A stretch of 64,000 nt of DNA, taken from Gastranaerophilus sp944325835 (GTDB lineage: Bacteria; Cyanobacteriota; Vampirovibrionia; Gastranaerophilales; Gastranaerophilaceae). Below are positions 1 through 9,900 of the stretch, piece by piece. Below the pieces are notes generated by a model. The model had not been told where the DNA came from. It was given only the letters and a program-made list of their open reading frames with translations, and did not search any database. Within the stretch, counting starts at the first letter, position 1. Each line of letters begins with the position of its first letter. The stretch spans positions 806,001-870,000 of the forward strand of contig OZ007029.1 of NCBI GenBank assembly GCA_963931575.1. Direction: 5' to 3'. Position numbers and translations under genes: made by a program.

Positions 1-189
1 GAAATTCTGGAATCAATGAAAAAATTATCGCCGCGTGAGCGTGAACTCATTGAATGTAAGTTCTTCCAGAATAAAAAATTAAAAGATATTTCGGAAGAAT
101 TTGAGATTTCACAATCGAGAATTTCAAGAATTATCCAGGCGGGGTTGGACAAGATTAAAAAGGATTTGAAAAAACAGGGGATTTTATGA
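1..189 (+). CDS. sigma-70 family sigma factor, C-terminal part (5' truncated by window edge)
   Basis: Frame 1 is open from the first base and encodes about 62 residues ending in TGA. The visible part is a sigma region 4 helix-turn-helix: LSPRERELIECKFF, then LKDISEEFEISQSRISR, the recognition helix that would read the -35 element. This resembles the alternative sigma factors of the SigB/SigF/FliA group more than an ECF factor, but region 2 is outside the window, so the subgroup is a guess. The stop codon overlaps the gcvPB start by four bases (ATGA), so the two genes are probably co-transcribed and translationally coupled, an odd pairing of a regulator with a glycine cleavage subunit. Confidence 0.8.
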   Translation, partial: EILESMKKLSPRERELIECKFFQNKKLKDISEEFEISQSRISRIIQAGLDKIKKDLKKQGIL

Positions 190-1616
190 AGACGGTATTT
201 GAAAAGAGCAACGGGGTTTTAGGTGTATCTCTAACGGATGAAAAATATGATACAGGGTTTATGAAAAATGTGGAATTGAGAACTTCCGATATAGGTCTGC
301 CTCAGATGAGCGAACTGGAAGTCTTAAGACATTATAAAGAACTTTCCGACAGAAACTTTTGTATTGAAAAAGGTTTTTATCCGCTCGGTTCGTGTACTAT
401 GAAATATAATCCTAAGGTTAACGAACTGCTTGCAAACCTTGACGGCTTTTCAAATCTTCACCCTCTGGCTGCGGATGAGGATTGTCAGGGCGCTCTGGAA
501 TTAATGTATAAATTGCAGGAAAAACTTAAAATCGTGACCGGAATGGACGCTGTCACATTACAGCCGGCAGCCGGTGCACACGGCGAATTGACCGGTATGA
601 TGATTATTAAAAAATATTTTGAAAATATCGGAGAAAAAAGATCTAAAGTTATCATTCCGGATTCCGCTCACGGAACGAACCCTGCAAGCGCTGATATGTG
701 CGGGTTTGAAATCGTTTCTGTTAAGTCTGATGACAAAGGACAGGTTGACGTCGAGGCATTGAAGGAGCTTTTGACGCCTGATGTTGCGGCAATTATGATG
801 ACTAATCCGAATACACTCGGAATTTTTGAGGAAAACGTTCTTGAAATTTCTGAATTGATGCACAAAAACGGCTCGCTTTTGTACTATGACGGGGCAAATT
901 TTAACGCAATTATGGGACATTCAAATCCTAAATTAATGGGATTTGATGTTGTTCACCTGAATCTTCACAAAACATTTGCGACCCCTCACGGTGGCGGAGG
1001 CCCCGGTGCAGGCCCTGTTGGTGTCGTTGCAAAACTGAAGGACTTTTTGCCGGCGCCTGTTATTGCCTTTGACGGACAAAAATATTTCAGAAATTATAAT
1101 ATTCCGCATTCAATCGGGCAGGTTAAAGCATTTTACGGAAATTTCGGAGTGCTTGTAAGAGCTTATGCCTACATCCTGATGATGGGTGAAAACCTCAAAA
1201 AAGCCAGCGAAAATGCCGTTCTTAACGCAAACTATATTAAAGAAAAACTTAAAGGTGCGTATAAGCTTCCTTATGACGTTCCATGCATGCACGAATTTGT
1301 GCTTTCAGGCGACTGGCAGAAGGAAGAAAGCGGCGTTTCCACCCTGAATATTGCCAAACGAATTATGGAAAACAATATTCACCCGCCAACGATTTATTTC
1401 CCTCTGATTGTTCACGAGGCTATTATGATTGAGCCTACAGAGACTGAATCAAAAGAACGATTAGACGAATTTATTGATGTAATGTTAAAAATTGCCGATG
1501 AGGCAAAAAATAATCCGGAAAGGGTTAAAGCAGCGCCTCTGACAACTCCTGTCACAAAAATTGATGAAACGCTGGCGGCACGCAAACCGGATTTAAAATT
1601 TAAACAAGAAAGTTAA
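186..1616 (+). CDS. gcvPB: glycine dehydrogenase (decarboxylating) subunit 2
   Basis: PLP-dependent P-protein of the glycine cleavage system; it decarboxylates glycine and passes the aminomethyl group to lipoyl GcvH. At 476 aa it has the length of the split-type beta subunit. Visible family motifs are YPLGSCTMKYNPK (65-77), QPAAGAHGE (126-134), the substrate pocket DSAHGTNPAS (159-168), and the cofactor lysine in NLHKTFATPHGGGGPG, Lys262. The partner subunit gcvPA and the T and H proteins are not in the window. The start overlaps the upstream sigma-factor stop by four bases, indicating coupled translation. No glycine riboswitch is visible, but the operon start lies outside. Identification is firm. 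Confidence 0.95.
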   Translation: MKTVFEKSNGVLGVSLTDEKYDTGFMKNVELRTSDIGLPQMSELEVLRHYKELSDRNFCIEKGFYPLGSCTMKYNPKVNELLANLDGFSNLHPLAADEDCQGALELMYKLQEKLKIVTGMDAVTLQPAAGAHGELTGMMIIKKYFENIGEKRSKVIIPDSAHGTNPASADMCGFEIVSVKSDDKGQVDVEALKELLTPDVAAIMMTNPNTLGIFEENVLEISELMHKNGSLLYYDGANFNAIMGHSNPKLMGFDVVHLNLHKTFATPHGGGGPGAGPVGVVAKLKDFLPAPVIAFDGQKYFRNYNIPHSIGQVKAFYGNFGVLVRAYAYILMMGENLKKASENAVLNANYIKEKLKGAYKLPYDVPCMHEFVLSGDWQKEESGVSTLNIAKRIMENNIHPPTIYFPLIVHEAIMIEPTETESKERLDEFIDVMLKIADEAKNNPERVKAAPLTTPVTKIDETLAARKPDLKFKQES

Positions 1617-1625
1617 TGTGAAATT

Positions 1626-2747
1626 ATGAAAGAACAAAAAAAGATAAAAGTAGCTTTCCCGCATATGGGAAATATATACATTGCCTGGTCCTCGGTACTT
1701 AGAAAAATAGGTATTGAGCCGTTTATTCCGCCGTATACCAGTAAGAAAACGCTTTCTCTCGGCACGAAACATTCGCCGGAAGCTATCTGTCTGCCATATA
1801 AATTAATTCTAGGCAACTTTATTGAAGCAATTGAGGGCGGAACCGATTACGTTGCTATGATTACCTCTCCGGGTATCTGCCGTCTGGGTGAATACGGCGG
1901 CTGCATTGACAATGCCCTTAAAGATATGGGTTATCAGGCAAAATATATTGAATTGCGTCTGTATGACGGTATTAAAGGTATGTATGACTTTTTAAAACGG
2001 GTTTCCGGAAAAAATGATCCTGTTTTATTCCTGCGCGCAATAAATCTTGGTATCAGAAAAGTTTTTGTACTGGATGCTCTTGATGCACGTCTTTCGTATC
2101 TTAGAGCACGTGAACTTCACCATGGAGATGCGGAAAAATTGTACAACAAAGCCTTAAAATTTATTAAAGATGCAAATTCTACCCGTGAACTTAAAAAGGC
2201 TGAAAAAGAAGCTTTTGCGCTGATTAACCAGACAAAAATTGATGAAAAGCGCGATGTATTGAGGGTTGATTTAACAGGCGAAATTTATATTGTCTGCGAT
2301 GAATTTTCCAACCAGAATATTATGCGCGAACTCGGAAAAATGGGCGTTGAAGTCCGCAGAAGTCTTTCTGTCGGGAGCTTTTTAAGAGATGCAATCATAC
2401 CGAAGGCGTTTAAGAAAGAAGAAACCCACCTTGAGCGTGCAGAAAAACTTGCGAAACCTTATCTTATGCGCGACATCGGAGGAGATGCTCTTGAATGTGT
2501 TTCAGATGTAGTGTATGCTGAAAAACGAGGAATTGACGGGATTATTCACGTTTCTCCTTTCACCTGCATGCCGGAAATTATGTCACAGAATATTTTCCCT
2601 GCAATGAGAGAGGACTGCGACATTCCTATCCTGCCGCTTATTATGGATGAACAAACCGGTAAAGCCGGCTATATTACACGTCTTGAAGCGTTCGTTGACC
2701 TTATGCGGCGTAAAAAAAGAAAATTAGCCATGGCTAATGCGAAATAA
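1626..2747 (+). CDS. acyl-CoA dehydratase activase-related protein (2-hydroxyglutaryl-CoA dehydratase D-component-like)
   Basis: The 373-aa protein carries cysteine motifs of the activase-associated family (DUF2229 / HGD-D-like): SPEAICLPYK near residue 50, SPGICRLGEYGGC near 80, and a C-terminal SPFTCMPE followed by DEQTGKAGYITRLEAFVD. The conserved cysteines would hold a [4Fe-4S] cluster. Family members are usually annotated as components or relatives of radical 2-hydroxyacyl-CoA dehydratase systems, but the real substrate of the short stand-alone versions is unknown. It starts 9 nt after gcvPB and is probably in the same operon. No ASKHA ATPase activase domain is present in this polypeptide or beside it. 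The family call is good, the function open. Confidence 0.75.
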   Translation: MKEQKKIKVAFPHMGNIYIAWSSVLRKIGIEPFIPPYTSKKTLSLGTKHSPEAICLPYKLILGNFIEAIEGGTDYVAMITSPGICRLGEYGGCIDNALKDMGYQAKYIELRLYDGIKGMYDFLKRVSGKNDPVLFLRAINLGIRKVFVLDALDARLSYLRARELHHGDAEKLYNKALKFIKDANSTRELKKAEKEAFALINQTKIDEKRDVLRVDLTGEIYIVCDEFSNQNIMRELGKMGVEVRRSLSVGSFLRDAIIPKAFKKEETHLERAEKLAKPYLMRDIGGDALECVSDVVYAEKRGIDGIIHVSPFTCMPEIMSQNIFPAMREDCDIPILPLIMDEQTGKAGYITRLEAFVDLMRRKKRKLAMANAK

Positions 2748-2786
2748 GTTTAATGTTTTTCCGTACCGTTGTTGTAGGATAGGATT

Positions 2787-3644
2787 ATGATTAAAATATT
2801 AAAAGAAACATTTTCTATATTAAATAAAAATTGGTGGCTACTATTCATTTTTATGACTATATGCTACATCGGGCTGGTTTATTTCAGTATTCTGCAATCT
2901 TCTGCAAAAACTTTGTTGCAGCTGTCTGTCGGCGCGGTGACACTTTTGTTTATTACAATTGCGGGTGTTGCCGGATTGTTTTACTGCCTTCGCAATACCG
3001 TTGATGCTGAAACCTCCGGTAAGGATTTCGAGCGTATGGATTTGTTAAAAATGTTTCCGAAGGGCGTGTCGGATTATTTCCTCCCTGCCGCCGGCGTTAT
3101 TATAATCTATTTGATAATTGTCTTTTTGATGTTTAAAGGCGCAATGTTAATCGGCAAAAACTTAATCGGAACATTTTCTTTTACTCCCGAAGAGTTGAAA
3201 AATGCCATGAGTTCCGTGGAAGCGCTGAATAATTTTCAGAAAAATATTTCCGTTGACGATTTAATTAAATTATCTAAATGGCATTTGCTTTATCTTGCGT
3301 TTAGCTCTGTATTGACCTATCTTTTAATCTACTGGCTGCCGGAAACTTTTTATAATACTAAAAATGCGTTTTTCTCATTGTGTTATTCAATAAAAAAAGT
3401 TCTCCTGAATACCTTGAGCACTCTTCAATTATTTTTTACAATTGTTGCAATTAATATAATTACCTCTCTGATTATGGCATTAATGATGCCTGTGCCGTTT
3501 CTGGCGTTTCTTGTATACTTTGTATATTTCTACGGTTTTTTATATATTCTGCTTTTGACATTTAATTTTTACAGACATAAATTTGTAGCTTTGCCGCCGG
3601 CTGAAACGGAAAAGGATGATGAAGGCGAACCGGAAGAAGAATAA
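2787..3644 (+). CDS. six-helix integral membrane protein, unknown function
   Basis: A 285-aa protein with about six hydrophobic segments: near residues 14-34, 43-67, 99-122, 165-183, 210-230 and 233-258, and a short acidic tail (ETEKDDEGEPEEE). There is no signal peptide with a clear cleavage site. I do not recognise a family; such proteins are often annotated as generic membrane or DUF975-like proteins, but no diagnostic motif supports that. A purine-rich GTAGGATAGGATT precedes the ATG. Its 3' end overlaps miaA by 29 bases, so both are likely co-transcribed with the genes upstream. No functional inference beyond membrane location. Confidence 0.7.
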   Translation: MIKILKETFSILNKNWWLLFIFMTICYIGLVYFSILQSSAKTLLQLSVGAVTLLFITIAGVAGLFYCLRNTVDAETSGKDFERMDLLKMFPKGVSDYFLPAAGVIIIYLIIVFLMFKGAMLIGKNLIGTFSFTPEELKNAMSSVEALNNFQKNISVDDLIKLSKWHLLYLAFSSVLTYLLIYWLPETFYNTKNAFFSLCYSIKKVLLNTLSTLQLFFTIVAINIITSLIMALMMPVPFLAFLVYFVYFYGFLYILLLTFNFYRHKFVALPPAETEKDDEGEPEEE

Positions 3645-4503
3645 AGTCATTGCTGTTGTCGGAGCCACTGCAAGCGGAAAAACTGCTTATGCGGTTGAAC
3701 TTGCAAAAAAGCTGGGCGGTGAAATTATCTCTGCGGATTCCAGACTTGTATACCGGGGGTTTGATATCGGAACTGCAAAGCCTACAATGGAAGAGCGTGA
3801 AGGTGTTCCTCATTATTTAATTGATATTGTGGAGCCGGAATTTGACTATTCTGCTGCGCTGTGGGCTAAAGAAGCAGAAAAATGTATTGAATGTATTACC
3901 TCAAGAGGGAAAGTTCCGATAATTGCCGGCGGTACAGGACTTTATTTCAGAATTTTGCTGGAAAACTATGACTTGCCACAGGTTGAACCGAATTATGAAT
4001 TGCGCAGGGAACTTGACGCTTTTTCTTTTGATGAACTTCAGGCGCGCTTAGCTCTGATTGATCCTGAAACCGCTGCAAAAATAGAAAAAAATGACAGGAA
4101 AAAGATTATTCGTGCGCTTGAGATAGTGGAAACATTAAAACAGCCAATGTCAAAAGTGCGCGGGGTTAAGAGCGAAGGCAAGTATGATGTTGAATGGATA
4201 GGATTAAATTTTCCGCGCGAAGAGTTGTATGAGCGTATCAACAGACGGGTTGATATAATGATTGAAAATGGGCTTGTTGATGAAACCCGCCGTTTGCTTG
4301 AAAAACACGGCAGGATCCCAAACCTTACCGATACAATCGGATATCGCGAAATTATCGGTTATCTTGACGGGAAATGCACTCTGGAGGAGGCTTGTTCAAT
4401 TTTAAAACAAAATTCAAGACGTTATGCAAAAAGACAGCTTACATGGTTTAGAAAAAATCCGCTTATTAAATGGAATGTTTATCCTGAATTAAAATTGAAG
4501 TAA
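3616..4503 (+). CDS. miaA: tRNA dimethylallyltransferase
   Basis: MiaA transfers a dimethylallyl group from DMAPP to N6 of A37 in tRNAs that read UNN codons. The 295 aa contain the P-loop GATASGKT (16-23), the DSRLVYRGFDIGTAKP motif, AGGTGLYF, and the C-terminal tRNA-contacting segment DTIGYREIIGYL, all in canonical order and at normal length. The start lies inside the end of the upstream membrane-protein gene (29-base overlap), with AAAAGG immediately before a double ATG, so the exact first codon (3616 or 3619) is uncertain. A Rho-independent terminator follows. Identification is firm. Confidence 0.95.
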   Translation: MMKANRKKNKVIAVVGATASGKTAYAVELAKKLGGEIISADSRLVYRGFDIGTAKPTMEEREGVPHYLIDIVEPEFDYSAALWAKEAEKCIECITSRGKVPIIAGGTGLYFRILLENYDLPQVEPNYELRRELDAFSFDELQARLALIDPETAAKIEKNDRKKIIRALEIVETLKQPMSKVRGVKSEGKYDVEWIGLNFPREELYERINRRVDIMIENGLVDETRRLLEKHGRIPNLTDTIGYREIIGYLDGKCTLEEACSILKQNSRRYAKRQLTWFRKNPLIKWNVYPELKLK

Positions 4504-4519
4504 TTTTACAATATATTAC

Positions 4520-4548
4520 AATTGCGTTGAAAACACGCAATTTTACTT
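4520..4548 (+). terminator. terminator after miaA
   Basis: Perfect 8-bp stem AATTGCGT/ACGCAATT (4520-4527 with 4535-4542), 7-nt loop, followed by TTACTTTTG. The U-tract is interrupted, so efficiency is uncertain, but its place right after the miaA stop fits termination of the 186-4503 operon. Confidence 0.6.
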
Positions 4549-4571
4549 TTGTTTAAACTTAATACAAAAGC

Positions 4572-5450
4572 ATGCATGTAACAGAGAACAGAATTTTTAA
4601 TACGAAAAATTTGGAAGCGGGCATCTTTTTGTTGATGGGCACGGCAAAAACCGTGCACGATTACAGGAGTGTAGGCGAGGATTATAAACGAAATATTCTG
4701 TTCAATGATATTGTCGTTCTGGCAGCCAGTTCTGCCGGAATGCTCGGCTACAAGGCCCTTGGCAAAAATAAAACCCTGCACGAAAAACTATTTAAACCAA
4801 CTGTTGAGTTTTTTAATAACAGGTTCCAAAAATTTGCGGCTACGGATTTTTATAAAAAAAATCTTGCGGGAAGGTTTGATAAACTTTACAAACCGCTTCA
4901 TACACCTATTGAATACTCAAAGAACATTATTGCAAGCTGCATCTCAAATACTGCAATGGTCGGCTGCGGTCTGTTTTCAGCTATTCTTGCCGACTACACC
5001 CTGAATAAGCACGGACTTGCTATTCATAAACTTAATTCTCTGGTTGAAGATGACAAAAAAGTTGTTAACATAAAGCCTCCAAAACAAATCGAGCAGGTTG
5101 AAAAATTTATGAAGAAAAAAGTTGATAATGTAGTCAGCAAAGACATTCAACAGGAAATGCTCTGGCGCATAACGGATTTTAAAGTTTTTAACCCGTTTAA
5201 CTCAGCATTCGTCGGGCTTGCCGGTTTAAATATCACTGACAGTGAAAAATATTCAAAACAAGTTAAAAAAGCAACGAAATATCTTATTTTTAACACAATG
5301 ATACCGTTATTTTTCTTTTCTGTGAGTTCCGCGCTTACCAAAAAAATGAAAAATATTTATCGTTTCCCGATAATGTTTGCCTCTCTTGTAACAGGTTCGC
5401 TATTGGTCAAACACGCAATAGATAAGAATGAGAAGAACTCAAAAAATTAA
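4572..5450 (+). CDS. conserved-looking membrane protein, unknown function
   Basis: The 292 aa have hydrophobic stretches near residues 12-24, 45-62, 119-142, 200-212 (weak) and 230-285, separated by Lys-rich segments (around 150-180). There is no signal peptide cleavage site and no recognised motif. It resembles in style the other small multi-helix orphans of this window (27205-27810 and 27807-28352), though I could not establish homology by eye. The start ATG at 4572 lacks a strong Shine-Dalgarno (AATACAAAAGC precedes it). It stands alone between the miaA terminator and the promoter at 5463. Function unknown. Confidence 0.6.
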   Translation: MHVTENRIFNTKNLEAGIFLLMGTAKTVHDYRSVGEDYKRNILFNDIVVLAASSAGMLGYKALGKNKTLHEKLFKPTVEFFNNRFQKFAATDFYKKNLAGRFDKLYKPLHTPIEYSKNIIASCISNTAMVGCGLFSAILADYTLNKHGLAIHKLNSLVEDDKKVVNIKPPKQIEQVEKFMKKKVDNVVSKDIQQEMLWRITDFKVFNPFNSAFVGLAGLNITDSEKYSKQVKKATKYLIFNTMIPLFFFSVSSALTKKMKNIYRFPIMFASLVTGSLLVKHAIDKNEKNSKN

Positions 5451-5462
5451 TTCCTTAACATG

Positions 5463-5491
5463 TTGAAATATTACTTAAAATATTGTAAAAT
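5463..5491 (+). promoter_or_regulatory. sigma-70-type promoter of the pectate-lyase-like gene
   Basis: TTGAAA (5463-5468), a 17-bp spacer and TAAAAT (5486-5491) match the housekeeping consensus. An AGAGAGGA Shine-Dalgarno at about 5501-5508 precedes the ATG at 5515. Confidence 0.6.
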
Positions 5492-5514
5492 ATTATAAAC
5501 AGAGAGGATAAAGT

Positions 5515-6963
5515 ATGAATAGATTTCAAGCACTCTTGCTGCGTTTAAGCAGATTCTCAGGTTTACTCATCGTTCTTATAATTTTGTTTTTTGCAGTTAC
5601 GATAACGATATTTACATACCTGTTCATGCGTAATGTTGACTATGCTTTTGACGGCGCATACGGTGCCGGCGCCTTTACACGGGGCGGACGTGCCGGACAT
5701 GTTTATCATGTTACAACTCTTGAGGACAGCTATAAGCCCGGAACTTTGCGGCATGCTCTAACACAAAAAGGGGCAAGAACTATTGTCTTTGATGTTGCCG
5801 GAATTATTGATCTTAAATCTCCTCTCATTGTTAAAAACGGGTTCGTTACAGTTGCCGGACAAACCGCTCCAGGTGACGGAATTTGTATCAAAGGTGATTC
5901 TGTAATTTTTCAATGTAACCATGTAATTTTACGCTACCTGCGTTTCAGATTTGGTACTAAAGATAAAAAAGCGTCCTTAATTATTAAAAACCAGAATAAT
6001 ATTATAATAGACCACTGCTCGCTTTCATGGGGAAATCCTAGCAATCTGGACTTTTTTGATAACTCTGATTCTACAATTCAGTGGTGTATTATCGGTGAAT
6101 CTCTTGGCGCTTACGGCGCCAGAGTCGGCGGCTATGACATAAGTATTCACCACAATTACTTTGTAAATAACAGCATTGGCAACCCTTATTTCTGGCAGGA
6201 AAGATTAAATCTTCTTGATGATGTCTTAATTGATTTCAGAAATAATGTCCTTTATAACTGGGGTTCACAGTCTGTTCACGGCGTGCATCTCGGACTTTAC
6301 AACCTTGTAAAAAATTATTATAAATTTGGCTCCTCAACAATTATTCCGGCACGTTTTCAGATTGTTGATACCGGTGCTAAAAATACGGTTCCGGGCAGAG
6401 TTTTTGTCGCAAACAACTTTGTATTCTTAAACCCGCTTAACACAAACGATAATATTATGGGTGTTTATCCTAATACGATTTACCTTGTGGAATCTAAAAA
6501 TTCAATGATTTCAACAAGAGAATTCCCGCACGAACTTATATACAGCCATAGCGTGCAAAGGGCTAAAGATAAAGTCCTTAAATATGCAGGGGCATCGTTA
6601 AAACGCGATATTATTGACACTAATATGGTGGAAACCGTTAATGTTAAGGAGATGGAGCATACCTCTTTCCGCAATGATCCGTCAATTTATCCTAAATATA
6701 CCAATCAGGGAATGTCAACCGCAAGCGATACTGACGGCGATGGTATCCCTGACTATTGGGAAATTGATAACGGACTCAATCCGAAAAACGTTTATGACGG
6801 CAGAAAGTTGAGTATTAAAGAGAAAAAATATACAAATTTGGAAGTATATTTAAATTCTCTTGTAGAACCTATAACAAAGGCAGAATACAGAGGTCATAAC
6901 ATTAACTTCTCTTCATATCTGCTCTTTATGAGAAAAATAGTTAACAAATTCAGAGATAATTAA
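5515..6963 (+). CDS. membrane-anchored/secreted pectate-lyase-like parallel beta-helix protein
   Basis: The 482 aa start with a cytoplasmic stub and one membrane segment (about 13-38), so the protein is exported and perhaps anchored. The next 350 residues look like a right-handed beta-helix of the pectate lyase/PL1-like superfamily: GRAGHVYHVTTLED, KPGTLRHAL, NGFVTVAGQTAPGDG, IIIDHCSLSWG, and HHNYFVNN. A late DTDGDGIPDYWEIDNGLNP (about 411-429) is a calcium-binding thrombospondin-3/dockerin-like motif commonly found in secreted carbohydrate-active proteins. A role in cleaving plant or mucus acidic polysaccharide is inferred; I cannot assign catalytic Arg/Lys residues with confidence. It has its own promoter and terminator, so it is monocistronic. 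Confidence 0.75.
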   Translation: MNRFQALLLRLSRFSGLLIVLIILFFAVTITIFTYLFMRNVDYAFDGAYGAGAFTRGGRAGHVYHVTTLEDSYKPGTLRHALTQKGARTIVFDVAGIIDLKSPLIVKNGFVTVAGQTAPGDGICIKGDSVIFQCNHVILRYLRFRFGTKDKKASLIIKNQNNIIIDHCSLSWGNPSNLDFFDNSDSTIQWCIIGESLGAYGARVGGYDISIHHNYFVNNSIGNPYFWQERLNLLDDVLIDFRNNVLYNWGSQSVHGVHLGLYNLVKNYYKFGSSTIIPARFQIVDTGAKNTVPGRVFVANNFVFLNPLNTNDNIMGVYPNTIYLVESKNSMISTREFPHELIYSHSVQRAKDKVLKYAGASLKRDIIDTNMVETVNVKEMEHTSFRNDPSIYPKYTNQGMSTASDTDGDGIPDYWEIDNGLNPKNVYDGRKLSIKEKKYTNLEVYLNSLVEPITKAEYRGHNINFSSYLLFMRKIVNKFRDN

Positions 6964-6966
6964 TTC

Positions 6967-6997
6967 AAAAACCGCTTCTTTTCAGAAGCGGTTTTTT
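6967..6997. terminator. bidirectional terminator between convergent genes
   Basis: Stem ACCGCTTCT/AGAAGCGGT (6971-6979 with 6984-6992), loop TTTC, flanked by AAAA and TTTTTT, so it works on both strands. It serves the beta-helix gene (+) and the giant hydrolase (-), whose stop codon lies in the T-tract. Confidence 0.9.
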
Positions 6998-9900
6998 ATA
7001 CTTTAAGTCTATAGATTTTAAAGGTACCGTGTTCCCCCTTACCGTTTCCGGCACCGGAGGATTTAAAGTCATCCCAGCGAAGGTTATCTACTTCATCAGC
7101 ATACCCCTGCCCGTTACCGTTAGTAATGAATGCGTGACCGGCTTGCTCTTCAAAGCCATCTCCCGGTATAAATACGCCGATATAGCCGGCCGGTAAATTC
7201 TTAATATCTGAGGCATTAAGCTCACGCGACGTACCGTTTCCGAGGCTGACATACTTAACTTCCTCAAATTTTTCTGGGTGCGAATCAAGATAAAATCTTA
7301 AATCCTTTGCATTTTCAATTGGCTTACCCCAGTCTTTGTGGCCTTTAGGATAAACAACTTCGCCTTTTTCAATTATGCCAGCGCTTTCAAAGGATGCCTT
7401 TATACCGGTTAAGCATAAACCGCCGGTGCCCATATCTTTTGTAACCTGTGAGGCATATTCTGCCAATTCTCTTTGTGCTTGAGGCAAGTAGTTTCCGTTA
7501 GCATCATAAGGGTTGACCCCTAAATCTTTTTGAACCGCAAAACCTCTGTAATTTCCGGCTGCAATAGCGGCTGCATCGCGGGAAATTGCTCTTTGCGCGC
7601 CTCCTCCTCGGCCTGCTCTGTGAGCGCGGGTGACAACAGTTTCACGATTATAATCCAGACGTTCATCTACAATATCACCTGAGCCAAGCGCCGGAATAAT
7701 ACTGCCTGCCGGAACATCGCCGTCATTTACAATAACCTGTCTTGATTCCAGATAGTCGGAACGGAAATCATCCTGTACTTTTTGTGCTTCAGCTCTTATC
7801 TTTGCAGGATCTACAAGGTTAGTTATTCTATCCTTTAATCCATTAAGTTTATCCAGTATTAATGTCGCATCTGCAGCGGTTATTGAGGCAGCTTCATCTG
7901 TACTTAGACCGTAGCCAAAAGCAATTTCGTTCTTGCGTGCCGCCATAATCAACTGTTCTTTTAATTGTTGAGGAATAGAAGAATTGTTATTCAAAGCTTC
8001 TTCAAGAGTTTGCAAATCTTCTTTAGAATTAGTCACATCGGTTGTGTAGGCAGTAGGCATAAAGATTACGGTTCCCAATCGGCCATTGTTGCCCTGAGAT
8101 TCTGTACCGAGAGCATCTGCGCGGTGGCGGGACAATTCATCCTCTGAAACCTCATAATAAAACTTAACATAAGAACGGACGTTTCTTGCGTAAGGTGCAT
8201 CGCTAATCGTTAATTGCCCCTTTTTTAAAAGATCTGTTTTTGAGGAATTTCCGTTGTAAAGTAACGCAATCAAATCATTTTGAGTAATTTGCTGATTCTT
8301 ATCAGTTATATTTGCATTATTGTCAGCAAGACGTTTCTGCCATGTCGAGGATTCAGCAACAATACGTTTATTATTCAGAATGATAATAGTTGCAATCGCC
8401 TGTTTTTCAGGGGATTTTCTAATATCTTCTCCGGAATTAATACCAAACGCGGCTAGTTGTTTCTTGAGAACAGGACTGTCTTTGATAAATTCATCAACTT
8501 TAACCTGAGTCATACCATAGGATTTTGTGCCGTCAGTATATTTTTGATAGTATTCCTCAACAGAAGAAGACATTGTTCCGCCCAGAGCAAAAACAGTATC
8601 TTTTACAAAATCCGGTAAATCTTCGCTATAGTATACCGCATCCATTGTTTGTTTAGCCAGATTACGCCACTGTGTATTTGTTTCACCTGCCCTTGTCGTA
8701 TATCTTGAAGCACCGAAGTGAGTTTCCTGCTCGGCAATACCCATAGCAAGATTTGCCAGATTGTTATATTGTTCATTATCAAGTCCGAGAGTTTTCATAA
8801 GCGCAGCTTTGTTATCTTCAAGTGAGTCCGCGAATTCGGTACCGGCTTCATTTAAATGTTCCGGTCTGTTAATTTCAATGTCAGTTGCAACATCATCGTT
8901 GACCACTCTCTGTTTATCAACCGGACTGTAGCTTACGTATTTTTTATAATTTGTTTCCGTGTGAATTGGTTTTTCATCTGCATCGTACTGTGTTACAACA
9001 GTTTTGTCAGCAAATTTTTGGCTCTGTGATACCAAATTGCCCTCTTTATCAAGAATCAGGCTTTTTTCATTACCGAATAAATTTAACAGGTCTGTTACTT
9101 TTTGAGGCCCAGCTTCAGTCGCCGGAATTGGTGAATCCATGCTGAACATCGGACGGGTATATCGTTCAATATTTTGCGCATTTTCGTTTAAATCAAGCCT
9201 GTAGCCGTCACGTGTTTTATTTACGGTAACTTCAATGCCGTAACGTCTGAGTTCAAACAGTCTGTCTTGTAATGGTTCCGGATAAGACAATTCCTCCATA
9301 GAAAGATATTTCCAATATTCCTTTTCTTCCGGTTTAACAGGAGTTTCTTTAGACTCTGCCGGTTTCGGTGATTGAGCAGGTGCCTTTGGAACTGATTTTT
9401 GTGCAGAAGGTAATGCTACATGTCCGCGCTGCGAACTTAACCTTGGTTGATGAACTTTGCCCTCATCTCCGGCAGCAGGTTTGAAAACATAACCGTTTTC
9501 GGCATCTGTTTTACGGATAAGCGCAGCAAGATTGCCGCAGGCTTTTTCTAAATCTTCCATTTTAAACTTGCTCAAATCATTAGGAAGGCAATGTTTATTC
9601 ATGCCTAATTCTCTTAAACGTTTGTTAAGAGGTTCCACTACATATTTTTTTACATCTTTAACATCCATACCCCACTCATCGTCAATATCAGTGACTAAGT
9701 CAGGATATGCTTCAAGAACGTATGCAACATTTTGGTTTGTAACTTTTTCTGCCAGCTTAGCTCTGGTATTGTCGTTGAAAGACGCCCAGCTAATTTGTTC
9801 TTTAAGCACAGCTGCTGCGGCTTTACCGTTATTTCGCACACTTGCGATAACAAGCCTTTGTGAGGCCGGTGTGGTATCTTTAGGCGGCGGAGGCGAAACA

